NCBI GenBank assembly: GCA_046582565.1
Contig: JAYGED010000078.1
Span: 1 to 64,000 of the forward strand
From: JAYGED01 sp046582565
GTDB taxonomy: Bacteria > Pseudomonadota > Alphaproteobacteria > JAAXGF01
Direction: 5' to 3'
DNA: 64,000 bases
Shown: piece after piece, positions 50,615 through 59,022 of the stretch
How positions within the stretch are numbered: position 1 is the stretch's first letter
Layout: each line of letters opens with the position of its first letter
Notes under the pieces: generated by a model
Seen by the model: the letters and a program-made list of their open reading frames with translations, nothing else
Database searches by the model: none
What the model was told of the DNA's origin: nothing
Position numbers and translations under genes: made by a program

Positions 50615-51439
50615 TTATCTAAAGCTGGTGTTGCCGCGCATGGCCATTGTCCCGTCGGGCCGCTCCGCCCAGAGCATTGTGGCTGTTCCGGCCAGAGTAA
50701 AGGATGCTGTGTCGAACAAGGGCGCCAACGCCTGATAGTCAAACCCGGCAAGCTCCCGGCCGGGGGTTTCGTCGCGCAGCAGATCGAGCAGCAGGATGGC
50801 GGTCAGAGGGCCGTGAACCACCAGGCCCGGATAGCCCTCGGTGATCGTTGCATACTCCCGGTCGTAATGGATGCGGTGGGCGTTGAAGATGAGCGCGGAA
50901 AAGCGGAACAAAAGTGCCGCATCCGGCGTGATTTCCCGCCGCCACAGCGCGTCATTGGGCGGCTGTTCGCCGGGGCGCGCGGCGCTACCGCTGCTGGCTT
51001 CCCGGTAGACGATGTCATGCTCTTCGGTGACCGCCACGCCGTCTTCGCCCGAAATCTCATGACGAACGGTGACGAACAGCAAGTCGCCGCTGCGGCCCTG
51101 CTTTGCGGTGATCGAAAGGATTTCCGACTCCCGGCGCGCCGCCTCGCCGACCCGAAGCGGCTTATGGAACGTCAGCCGGCCGCCTGCCCACATGCGGCGC
51201 GGTAAATCCGACGGCGGCAGAAACCCGCCGCGCCGGGCATGACCATCGGGGCTCAAGTCGGCGCGGGGCGTCGCTTCGAGGAAATACAGCCAATGCCAGC
51301 AGGGCGGCAGAGGATCGCCCGGCCGCGGCGCAGGATCATAGCGCCCCAGGGTGGCCGCCAAGCGCGATACCGGCGCCGGTGAGATGACGTCCTCAGCAGT
51401 CTCGCGGCGCCCGACCCAATCGCTGAAATCCTTTCCCAT
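50615..51439 (-). CDS. MaoC-like/FAS1-type dehydratase (hydratase), mesaconyl-C4-CoA hydratase-like
   Basis: The protein has 274 residues with two hot-dog domains. The N-terminal dehydratase-like half begins DFSDWVGRRETAEDVISPAPV and includes HWLYFLEATPRADLSPDGH. The second half carries the hydratase motif FNAHRIHYDREYAT near residue 190 and HGPLTAILLLDLL near 215. Family members hydrate enoyl-CoA thioesters; mesaconyl-C4-CoA hydratase and FAS-type dehydratases share this plan. The ATG at 51439 lies within the stop of the acyl-CoA dehydrogenase (TGATGG), so the two enzymes are probably made together and act in sequence on an acyl-CoA. Confidence 0.85.
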   Translation of the reverse strand: MGKDFSDWVGRRETAEDVISPAPVSRLAATLGRYDPAPRPGDPLPPCWHWLYFLEATPRADLSPDGHARRGGFLPPSDLPRRMWAGGRLTFHKPLRVGEAARRESEILSITAKQGRSGDLLFVTVRHEISGEDGVAVTEEHDIVYREASSGSAARPGEQPPNDALWRREITPDAALLFRFSALIFNAHRIHYDREYATITEGYPGLVVHGPLTAILLLDLLRDETPGRELAGFDYQALAPLFDTASFTLAGTATMLWAERPDGTMAMRGNTSFR

Positions 51440-52608
51440 CAATATGACCGGGGAAGACCCAGCACATGCTCACCGAGATAGGAGAGGATGAGGTTGGTGG
51501 AGATCGGCGCAATCTGGTAGAGCCTGGTTTCGCGAAATTTGCGCTCGATGTCGTATTCCTCGGCGAAGCCGTAGCCGCCATGGGTTTGCAGGCACATATC
51601 CGCCGCCGCCCAGGAGGCTTCGGAGGCGAGCAGCTTGGCCATGTTGGCTTCCGCGCCGCAAGCCGCGCCGTCATCGAACAGCGCTGCCGCCTTGCGCACC
51701 ATGAGATCGGCGGCCTCGGTGGCGGCATAGGCGCGGGCAATGGGAAACTGCACGCCCTGGTTCTTGCCGATGGCGCGGCCGAAGACCTTGCGCTCGCGGG
51801 CGTAGGCGCTCGCCTTCTCGATAAACCAGCGGGCGTCGCCGATACATTCAGCGCCGATCAGGATGCGCTCGGCGTTCATACCGTCGAGGATATGGCGAAA
51901 GCCCTGCCCCTCCTCGCCGATGAGGTTTTCCGCCGGCACCTTAAGATCGTCGAAGAACATCTCGGTGGTGGCGTGGTTGATCATGGTGCGGATCGGCTTA
52001 ATGGTCAGTCCGTTGCCAACCGCCTCGCGCAGATCAACCAGGAATACCGAGAGCCCATCGCTTCGTTTGGTCCCCTGATCGAGCGGCGTTGTGCGGGCCA
52101 AAAGCAGCATCAAATCGGAATGCTCAGCGCGCGAGATGAAAATTTTCTGCCCTCGGACAACATAATGATCGCCAACGCCCGGGGTGGTGGTTCGGAGGGC
52201 CGTGGTGCGCAAGGCGGTGGTGTCGGTACCGCTGTCGGGTTCGGTGACGCCGAAAGCCTGCAGGCGGAGCGCGCCGCTCGCGATGCCGGGAAGGAAGGCC
52301 GCCTTCTGCGCCTCGCTGCCATGACGAAGCAGGGTTCCCATGGTGTAGATCTGGGCATGGCAGGCGGCGCCGTTACAGCCTGATTTGTGGATTTCCTCGA
52401 GGATCGCTGCAGCCGCCGCAAGGGGCAGACCGCTGCCGCCATAGGCCTCGGGGATGAGAGCCGCGAGATAGCCCGCCTCGGTCAGGGCCGCGACGAAGGC
52501 CTTGGGATAGGCGCGCTTAGCGTCGAGGTCGCGCCAGTATTTGCCTGGAAACCCCGCACAAAGCGCGGCCTCGGCGTGGCGAATGTCGATAAAATTTTCT
52601 TCCATCAT
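51439..52608 (-). CDS. acyl-CoA dehydrogenase
   Basis: This 389-residue enzyme has normal domain order. The N-terminal helical part contains IPEAYGGSGLPLAAAAAI, the FAD loop reads FGVTEPDSGTDTTAL near residue 120, the beta-domain reads VRGQKIFISRAEHSDL near 150, and the C-terminal helices end with LQTHGGYGFAEEYDIERKFRE near 340. It oxidises an acyl-CoA to an enoyl-CoA, which the hydratase downstream could then hydrate. A short internal repeat (ALRTT twice in a row near residue 132) looks like a small diverged tandem duplication. It is the first gene of the operon and is divergent from the TerC gene. Confidence 0.92.
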   Translation of the reverse strand: MMEENFIDIRHAEAALCAGFPGKYWRDLDAKRAYPKAFVAALTEAGYLAALIPEAYGGSGLPLAAAAAILEEIHKSGCNGAACHAQIYTMGTLLRHGSEAQKAAFLPGIASGALRLQAFGVTEPDSGTDTTALRTTALRTTTPGVGDHYVVRGQKIFISRAEHSDLMLLLARTTPLDQGTKRSDGLSVFLVDLREAVGNGLTIKPIRTMINHATTEMFFDDLKVPAENLIGEEGQGFRHILDGMNAERILIGAECIGDARWFIEKASAYARERKVFGRAIGKNQGVQFPIARAYAATEAADLMVRKAAALFDDGAACGAEANMAKLLASEASWAAADMCLQTHGGYGFAEEYDIERKFRETRLYQIAPISTNLILSYLGEHVLGLPRSY

Positions 52609-52701
52609 AGCGTCAGCAGCATAGCACCAAACTTGGTCAGTCTTGTACCATGAGCCTCTCAGACTTATGTAAAACGGGTCAAAAACGGGGTTTCATCGAG
52701 C

Positions 52702-53331
52702 GTGCTTGAATTTCTGAGCGGACCGGTACTGGCGTCTCTGGGCAGCGTTATCATCATCGATATCGTCATGTCCGGCGACAATGCCATCATCATCGGCATG
52801 GCCGCCGCCGGGCTGCCGCCCGAGCTGCGCCGCCGGGCTATCATATACGGCATTATGGCGGCAACGGTGCTGCGCATCGTCTTCGCCATGATCACCTTCA
52901 AGCTACTCGCAATCCTCGGCCTGACCCTGGCCGGCGGTCTACTGCTGGCCTGGGTATGCTGGCATATGTGGTGCGAAATCCGCTGCGGCAGCTTGAACTG
53001 CTCGCCTGAAGATGGCGATACAGAGGAAGCGGCCAGCGAGGCGCCCAAACCGGTCAAGACCCTGCGCCAGGCGATGGTCACCATCATTATCGCCGATGTC
53101 TCCATGTCGCTCGACAACGTGCTGGCGGTGGCCGGTGCTGCCCAGGACCATCTTTGGGTATTGGTGTTCGGCCTGATGCTGTCGATCGCCCTGATGGCGG
53201 TGGCGGCGAACTACATCGCCAAACTGCTTGAGCGCCACCATTGGATCGCCTATGTCGGTCTGCTGGTCATTGCCTATGTCGCTATCGACATGATCTACCG
53301 CGGCCTCATGGAGGTCGCGTCGGTGGTGTAG
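52702..53331 (+). CDS. TerC/YjbE-family membrane protein
   Basis: The protein has 209 residues and six or so membrane helices. The two acidic motifs of TerC are present: IVMSGDNAIIIG near residue 25 and VSMSLDNVLAVAGAAQDH near 135. These are the metal-coordinating aspartates thought to serve manganese or other metal efflux and metalation of exported enzymes. The central loop has acidic residues and the cysteine-containing CGSLNC. The start is GTG at 52702. No manganese riboswitch (yybP-ykoY type) was found in the 93-base gap. A 57-residue membrane protein follows. Confidence 0.9.
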   Translation: MLEFLSGPVLASLGSVIIIDIVMSGDNAIIIGMAAAGLPPELRRRAIIYGIMAATVLRIVFAMITFKLLAILGLTLAGGLLLAWVCWHMWCEIRCGSLNCSPEDGDTEEAASEAPKPVKTLRQAMVTIIIADVSMSLDNVLAVAGAAQDHLWVLVFGLMLSIALMAVAANYIAKLLERHHWIAYVGLLVIAYVAIDMIYRGLMEVASVV

Positions 53332-53373
53332 AATCGCCTATGACGGCCGCGACATTTTCATAGGGGGATATCC

Positions 53374-53547
53374 ATGAGCGAGAGACGCTACCAGATAATC
53401 GGATTGCTGGGATTTATTGTCGCCGGTTTCATCTTCGTCGCCGCGGGCATAAATTTCGGCGATACGCTTACCATTACTGGCAGCGTCGTCTGGATCTTAT
53501 CCTGCATGGTCTGGATGATCCCGCTGATGAAGTCCGAAAAGGACTGA
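53374..53547 (+). CDS. 57-residue membrane protein
   Basis: The protein is short: MSERRYQIIGLLGFIVAGFI then FVAAGINFGDTLTITGSVVW, ending LMKSEKD. Two hydrophobic segments (about 8-26 and 33-51) suggest an integral membrane hairpin, and the tail is lysine/aspartate-rich. A strong GGGGGA site lies six bases before the ATG. A perfect seven-base-pair stem (CCTATGA at 53337, TCATAGG at 53358) puts its 3' arm against that site, so folding could limit translation. I do not recognise a family. It shares direction with terC and is 42 bases behind it. Confidence 0.7.
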   Translation: MSERRYQIIGLLGFIVAGFIFVAAGINFGDTLTITGSVVWILSCMVWMIPLMKSEKD

Positions 53548-53550
53548 ATC

Positions 53551-56058
53551 TTAAACCAGCCGACCCGCCAGAACGATACCGCTGGCTTCTTCCGTGGCCA
53601 GGGTCAGACTGCGTAAATCCTCGGGCTCCAGGTTCGCCAGGTTCGTCTTGCCGGTGCAGCGCGCCATCATCGAGGCTTCGCCGGTGCTCGCCTTGATGAT
53701 GTTGGCGACCGCCAGGGCGCGCTCCTCCTCGGTCAGATCGGCGGTGAAGGTCATGTCGTTGTCTTCACTGATCTGGCCACCGGCGGCAATCCCCACCGGC
53801 ACGCCGAACACCATCGCCACGGCGCCGAGAGCAATCGCCTTGGCGGCATCGGTACCCGAACGCAGGCCGCCGAAATAGACCAGATCGACTTCCTCTTCGC
53901 GGCCCATGCGGCGCAAGATCGCGATGGCGTCTCGCATCATGGTCATATCGGGCGGGCCGACAAGCTCGGACCAGGCCGCGCCCAGACCGGCGCTGGCGTC
54001 GATCAGCAACAGATCGAAGCCGCCGTCGAGGGCATGAGAAATCGATTGCTCGAGCATATCGGTTGATGAAACCGCCAGGCCGAGAAGCTGATTGTCCTGC
54101 AACCGCTCAGCCTTGATCGGCACGAATTGCGGGCCGAGGACATGGATCAACGCGTCCGCCTCGGCGCTCGCCTCGGGCCCGCCGTCGGTGACGAGCTGGA
54201 GCCAGGGCACGCCGTCGCCGATCGGGCGGACGCCGAGATAGGGGCATTCAGCGTCGACAAGGCCCCGGGCCACGCCGCGCCGCACATCGTCGGGCGCGCC
54301 ATCGAAGCCGGTGACCATGAAGGGCCGGGACAGGGCCATGCGGCCGCCGAGTTTGAGGCTCACCTTGCAAGCCTCGCGGTAGGGATCGATCACCAGGCGC
54401 GAGAGGTTCGCCGGCAGAAACACCAGATCGTCCAGAGTCGCCGGCCGGCCCTCGGGGAACGGGTTGTCGCGCAGCACCATGCGCTTGGTGAGCATCGCCC
54501 CATGGCTGACGTGATCGGCGGCGTTGGTCCGCGCCATGGTGAAGATGTCCTCGCGGTGGCGCACCGCATAATCAGCGGAGCCGGTCTCGGCGTCGCAGCG
54601 ATAACAACGCGCCGCCTCATTTCGCGCTTCTTCGGCGCTGTAGGTCGCCTCGATCTCGGGGAACTCCACCGGCGTCTCGCCGAGGCCGAAAAAGTCGGGC
54701 TCATGCAGGCCAAACTGCTCCCACATCTGATCCTGGGCGACAGTCACCCGGCGTGTGCGATGCGGCGTGCGATAGGCCATGGGCTGCTCGCGGCCTTCGA
54801 GATAGGCGCGGATGTAATAGGCAACGCGCTGGCCGTGATGCATGGCCATGACGATGGTCGAGCCGCCGAAGGCGCCATCGCCCGCTGCAAACACCCCGGC
54901 CTGATCGGTTGCCATGGTCTCGAAATCCGTCGTCACCCGGTCCGCCGCCATCAGGCCCTGGCTTTGCAAATCCGAGCAGTCGGCATATTGGCCGACCGCG
55001 GCGATGATCATGCCGCAGGGGATGTCATGGTCGCTGCCCGCCACATCGACAGGCCGGCGGCGGCCATCCTCGTCGGCCTCGCCGGGTTCGGTGCGAAGGC
55101 AATGCAGGGCAAGCCCCTCACCACTCGCGGTGATCGATTTCTGGCTGGTGCTGTAGATGAATTCGACGCCTTCCTTGATGGCGCCCTCAAGCTCCACCTT
55201 GCGCGCCGGTATCTCATCGGCGCTCCGGCGGTAGACCACCTTGACGGTTTTGCAGCCTGGCAGCCGAAGCGCCACCCGGCAGGCGTCCATGGCGACATCG
55301 CCGCCGCCGATGACCACCACGGTCTCGGGCATTTCGGGCCGGGCGCCGGCATTGATGCGGCGCAGAAACTCGACGCCGTCGACGATGCGTTCATCCTCCT
55401 CGCCGGGGATGCCCATGGTCTTGCCCCACCAGGCGCCGATGGTCAGCAGCACGGCGTCATGGCGGCTCTTGAGTTCATCCTGGGTGACGTCGCGCCCGAG
55501 CGCCGTGTTGAGATGGATGTCGAGACCCGGGCAGCGGGCCTGTAAGCGCTTCATGTCCTCGTCGATGACCCCGACCGGCAGGCGGAAGGCGGGGATACCC
55601 CAACACATCATGCCGCCGGCGCGGTCGGTCATTTCATAGACATCGACCTTGAAGCCGGCCACTGAAAGATCATGGGCGGCGACCAGCCCGGCCGGTCCGG
55701 CGCCGACAATGGCGACGCTTTGTTCGCGGGTGACGGGGACCGGCGTCGGCTCGAAGGTCTCACCGAGTTTTTCCATGACAAAGCGCTTGAGATTGCGGAT
55801 TTGCAGGGTGCCGTCGCTGGCGGTACGGCGGCAGGCAGGCTCGCAGGGCGCGTCGCAGACCCGGCCGCAGATCGAGGAAAACGGATTGGTGGCGGTGATC
55901 GCCTCGAAGGCCTCGGCATATTTGCCCTCCCAGATATAGCCGATATAGGACGGCGCATCGGTGCCCACCGGGCAAGCAATCTGGCAGGGCGCCGGGACGA
56001 AATGGAGATCGCTGGTGTCGTCGGCAAGCTGCTCCTCGAGGCTGTTATCGGTGGCCAT
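53551..56058 (-). CDS. GltD-like FAD/NAD oxidoreductase fused to a degenerate glutamate-synthase barrel
   Basis: This protein of 835 residues is far longer than GltD (about 470). N-terminal cysteine sets (CQIACPVG, then CGRVCDAPCEPACRR near 65-77) would hold two 4Fe-4S clusters. AIVGAGPAGLVAAHDL near 115 binds FAD, and VVIGGGDVAMDACRVAL near 250 binds NAD(P)H. From about 540 the sequence instead resembles a worn-down GltB FMN barrel: LDDLVFLPANLSRL, VDLVYFGGLRSGTDAAKAIA, and ARCTGKTNLANLEPEDLRSLT near the end. Its key 3Fe-4S cysteines and parts of the catalytic loop are missing, so it may be structural. It probably passes electrons to the FMN protein encoded just upstream. Confidence 0.85.
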   Translation of the reverse strand: MATDNSLEEQLADDTSDLHFVPAPCQIACPVGTDAPSYIGYIWEGKYAEAFEAITATNPFSSICGRVCDAPCEPACRRTASDGTLQIRNLKRFVMEKLGETFEPTPVPVTREQSVAIVGAGPAGLVAAHDLSVAGFKVDVYEMTDRAGGMMCWGIPAFRLPVGVIDEDMKRLQARCPGLDIHLNTALGRDVTQDELKSRHDAVLLTIGAWWGKTMGIPGEEDERIVDGVEFLRRINAGARPEMPETVVVIGGGDVAMDACRVALRLPGCKTVKVVYRRSADEIPARKVELEGAIKEGVEFIYSTSQKSITASGEGLALHCLRTEPGEADEDGRRRPVDVAGSDHDIPCGMIIAAVGQYADCSDLQSQGLMAADRVTTDFETMATDQAGVFAAGDGAFGGSTIVMAMHHGQRVAYYIRAYLEGREQPMAYRTPHRTRRVTVAQDQMWEQFGLHEPDFFGLGETPVEFPEIEATYSAEEARNEAARCYRCDAETGSADYAVRHREDIFTMARTNAADHVSHGAMLTKRMVLRDNPFPEGRPATLDDLVFLPANLSRLVIDPYREACKVSLKLGGRMALSRPFMVTGFDGAPDDVRRGVARGLVDAECPYLGVRPIGDGVPWLQLVTDGGPEASAEADALIHVLGPQFVPIKAERLQDNQLLGLAVSSTDMLEQSISHALDGGFDLLLIDASAGLGAAWSELVGPPDMTMMRDAIAILRRMGREEEVDLVYFGGLRSGTDAAKAIALGAVAMVFGVPVGIAAGGQISEDNDMTFTADLTEEERALAVANIIKASTGEASMMARCTGKTNLANLEPEDLRSLTLATEEASGIVLAGRLV

Positions 56059-56059
56059 C

Positions 56060-58009
56060 TCAGCCGGCCTTTTGGAGTTGGTTGTCGCGGTACTCCGGCG
56101 CGTAGGGCAGCCGGGTAATGGCCGCTGCCTCGGGAGTGAGGGCGACCAGATCGTCGCGGTTAAGGCTGGTCACGGCGTCATGGCCAAGCGCATGGGTGAG
56201 CGCCGCGATCTGCCAGCGCACCCCTTCCAGGTAACGGTGGATATTGCGCGCCTCGACCTCGGGCTTGTAGCGTTTTTCATGCTCGGGGTCCTGCGTCGCG
56301 ATGCCGGTGACGCAGGACCCGACATGGCATTGCATGCAGGCGATGCAGCCGCCCGCAATGATCGCCGAGGTGCCGAGTGCCACCGCATCGGCGCCGAGAC
56401 ACAGCGCCTTGACCGCATCGACGCCGTCGCGAATGCCGCCCATGAGCACGATCTCGACCTTGTCGCGGCAATTGATATCATCAAGCGCATCCAGGGCTTC
56501 GATGATCGCCGACAGGGTGGGAATGCCGACATATTCCATGATCTCCGCGCCGCCCGCCCCGGTCGAGCCCTGCATGCCGTCGAGCTCGACGAAGTCGAAG
56601 CCGTCCTTGACCGCGATCTTGATGTCGTCGCGGATGCGCCCGGCGCCCAGCTTGACCGAGACCGGCAGGCGGTAGCCGGTCGCCTCGCGCAACTCCTCGA
56701 CCTTGATGACGAGATCGTCGGCGCCCAGGATATCCGGATGGCGCGACGGCGAGCGCAGATCTATTCCGGCCGGAATGCCGCGAATTTCGGCCAGCTCCTT
56801 GGTCACCTTCTTAGCCATGAGCTGGCCGCCGAAGCCCGGCTTGGCGCCCTGGCTGATGTAAATCTCCAGGCCGTCGGCGCGGTTCATGTCGTGGATGTTC
56901 CAGCCCAGCCGTCCGCCGAGACATTGGAAAATAAGCTGCTTGGCCGCGCCGCGCTGGGCATCGCTCATGCCGCCCTCGCCGGTATTCTCGGCAATATCCG
57001 AGAGCCCCGAAGCGATGCCGATGGCCTGCTTGGTCGAGCGCGACAGGGCGCCGTAGCTCATGGGTGCTATCAATACCGGCATGGAGAGATCGAGCGGGTT
57101 GGCGCCGTTCTTGCCGCCGATCAGGGTGTGCATCTCGACCTTGGACACCGGATCGGCGACCTTGGCCGCATGGGTCACGTCCCTCTTAAAAGCCAGGTCC
57201 GAGAGATGAGGAAGCTCGCGCGCGCCGCCGTAACCACGCACCCGATAGCGGCCGATCTGCGACTTGATATGGATGTCTTCCTGAATCTTCGGGTTCCAAT
57301 AATCCGATGACCCTGAGAAGCTGAAGAAGGGGATGCTGCGCATCTGCTGCTCGGTGGTGCTGTAGCGCAGGTTCTTGCCGGCGTTGACGATCTTCTGGAA
57401 GCCGCCTTTGAAGTCGATTTCATAGCGATCGAGAAAGGCGCGGATATCGTCGATCTCGGCCCCATCCACGTCGGTCACCTTGGCGTCGGTGCCGAGGGAT
57501 TGGAGCGATCCGCCGAGATAGATTTCACCGCCCGACATGTCTTCGCCGAGCTTCTCGCCGGAATTGCCGATGATAATGATGCGGCCGCCGTACATCATGT
57601 AACCGGCCATGAAATTGGCGTTGCCGACGCAGGCCAGGGTGCCCGCCTTCATAACCTGGCCGGCGCGCGAGCCCATGTTGCCGCGCACCACCACTTCAGC
57701 GCCGCGGATAGCGACCCCGGCGATGGCTCCGGCGTTGCCGCCGACCACGACCGAGCCCGTATACATATTATCGCCGAGCCCCCAGCCGACATTATTGTCC
57801 ACTTCAAAGCGCGCGCCGTCGGAAAGTCCGGCGCAGAAATACCCCGCCGAGCCGCGTACATTAACGCGGATCGGATGGATCAGGCCGACGCCGATATGAT
57901 GGCGCGCGTCCGGGTTGAGGACTTCGACATCCTCGCCCTTGGCGCCGTAATCCCGGATTTTTTCGTTGGCCTCGCGGGTGGTTATTTTGGCTAGGTCGAT
58001 CGTGACCAT
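56060..58009 (-). CDS. GXGXG-domain/FMN glutamate synthase-like fusion (GlxC-GlxD type)
   Basis: This 649-residue fusion of two parts is usually separate in GlxCD or MgsBC systems. Residues 1-220 form the right-handed beta-helix with GXGXG repeats (GAIAGVAIRGAEVVVRGNMG, GGRIIIIGNSGEKLG). From about 235 the FMN-binding TIM barrel follows: LIAPMSYGALSRSTKQAIG near 328, GEGGMSDAQRG near 355, and MGGIRDGVDAVKALCLGADAV near 525. The cluster motif CIACMQCHVGSC near 560 keeps the spacing of the 3Fe-4S cysteines of GltB, with one extra Cys. It would transfer an amino group from glutamine-derived ammonia to a keto acid. It overlaps the amidotransferase gene by 19 bases. Confidence 0.88.
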   Translation of the reverse strand: MVTIDLAKITTREANEKIRDYGAKGEDVEVLNPDARHHIGVGLIHPIRVNVRGSAGYFCAGLSDGARFEVDNNVGWGLGDNMYTGSVVVGGNAGAIAGVAIRGAEVVVRGNMGSRAGQVMKAGTLACVGNANFMAGYMMYGGRIIIIGNSGEKLGEDMSGGEIYLGGSLQSLGTDAKVTDVDGAEIDDIRAFLDRYEIDFKGGFQKIVNAGKNLRYSTTEQQMRSIPFFSFSGSSDYWNPKIQEDIHIKSQIGRYRVRGYGGARELPHLSDLAFKRDVTHAAKVADPVSKVEMHTLIGGKNGANPLDLSMPVLIAPMSYGALSRSTKQAIGIASGLSDIAENTGEGGMSDAQRGAAKQLIFQCLGGRLGWNIHDMNRADGLEIYISQGAKPGFGGQLMAKKVTKELAEIRGIPAGIDLRSPSRHPDILGADDLVIKVEELREATGYRLPVSVKLGAGRIRDDIKIAVKDGFDFVELDGMQGSTGAGGAEIMEYVGIPTLSAIIEALDALDDINCRDKVEIVLMGGIRDGVDAVKALCLGADAVALGTSAIIAGGCIACMQCHVGSCVTGIATQDPEHEKRYKPEVEARNIHRYLEGVRWQIAALTHALGHDAVTSLNRDDLVALTPEAAAITRLPYAPEYRDNQLQKAG

Positions 58010-58902
58010 GTATTGAAACTTCCTGGCGGGGGTTCGTAGGTGTCGAGCGCCTGGCCGGGAAACAGCCTGTTCAGCGAGACTTCTTCCGAGGCGACGGCGA
58101 TGAGGTCGTCGGTCTCATACATGATCATCGGCTTCACCGCGAGATGATCCTTGGCGTAGCCGATTTCATCCTTGGTGGAGACCAGAAAGGAGAAGGTGCC
58201 ATCGAGATCATCGATCGAGGTTCCCAAGGCATCGCGCAAAGCCACCCCATTGCTCATCTGATCGGCGAGGTAGACGGCGATAAGCTCGGAATCATTGTCG
58301 GTGGTGAATTCGAAGCCGCGCCGCTCGAGCCGGCGGCGCATCTTCCAGTAATTGGTGATCTGGCCGTTATGAACGATGGCGACGTCGGAGAAGCCGGTCG
58401 CCCAGAAAGGATGGGCGGCCTCGGGCTTGACTTCGGATTCGGTCGCCAGGCGCACATGGCCGAGACCGTGGGTGCCGGAGTACTGCTTGACGTGGTAGCG
58501 CTCATCGACCTCATGGGCGCCGCCGACATCCTTGATGATCTCAAGGCTTTCGCCCAGGGATATGAGCTTGGAAGCATGCTCCATGGCATAGGAGAAACGC
58601 TGTAGATCGCCCTTGAAATCGACCACCACGCGATAATTCTCAGCGATCGTCTCGTCCTCGATGATGCGCGCCTGATGCTCGGCCAGGGCGGCGCGGACAC
58701 GCTCGACGGAGGCCTCGGCCTCGGGACCGGAACCGATAAAGAAGCGCAGCTTGATCTGACCCTCATGGGACTCGCCATAGAGGGCGTAGCCGGTGGAATC
58801 CGGGCCGCGATGCTGGCAGCCGTCCAGCATATCGATCAGCGCGGCCCCGGTGTCGAACCCCTCGGCGCCGTGCTTATACATAATCCCGGCAATACCGCAC
58901 AT
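57991..58902 (-). CDS. class II glutamine amidotransferase (GlxB/MgsA-like)
   Basis: The protein has 303 residues from the ATG at 58902, where MCGIAGIMYKHG puts the nucleophile cysteine at position 2; AGGAGAG precedes it. Upstream ATGs would add residues that block the N-terminal Cys. The GATase fold markers are HRGPDSTGYALYG near 37, the oxyanion-type GHVRLATESE near 147, and VHNGQITNYWKMRRRL near 180. The enzyme cleaves glutamine and delivers ammonia to a synthase partner. It heads a minus-strand operon with the GlxCD-like fusion and GltD-like gene, an arrangement like GlxBCD or N-methylglutamate synthase but with different fusions. Confidence 0.9.
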   Translation of the reverse strand: MCGIAGIMYKHGAEGFDTGAALIDMLDGCQHRGPDSTGYALYGESHEGQIKLRFFIGSGPEAEASVERVRAALAEHQARIIEDETIAENYRVVVDFKGDLQRFSYAMEHASKLISLGESLEIIKDVGGAHEVDERYHVKQYSGTHGLGHVRLATESEVKPEAAHPFWATGFSDVAIVHNGQITNYWKMRRRLERRGFEFTTDNDSELIAVYLADQMSNGVALRDALGTSIDDLDGTFSFLVSTKDEIGYAKDHLAVKPMIMYETDDLIAVASEEVSLNRLFPGQALDTYEPPPGSFNTWSRST

Positions 58903-59022
58903 GGCAGCTCTCCTGAAATGACGAAGCAACGCCTAAATGTTAGCCCCTGGCGATGGTTCTTACAAACCTTAAAATGAAAATAAATTTCCTGGGAGGAATA
59001 TTATTTAGATCGAGAGAATGAA

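Noticed and set aside
52609..52701. Manganese (yybP-ykoY) riboswitch before terC
   Set aside because: The gap is under 100 bases and lacks the paired-loop consensus of that class.
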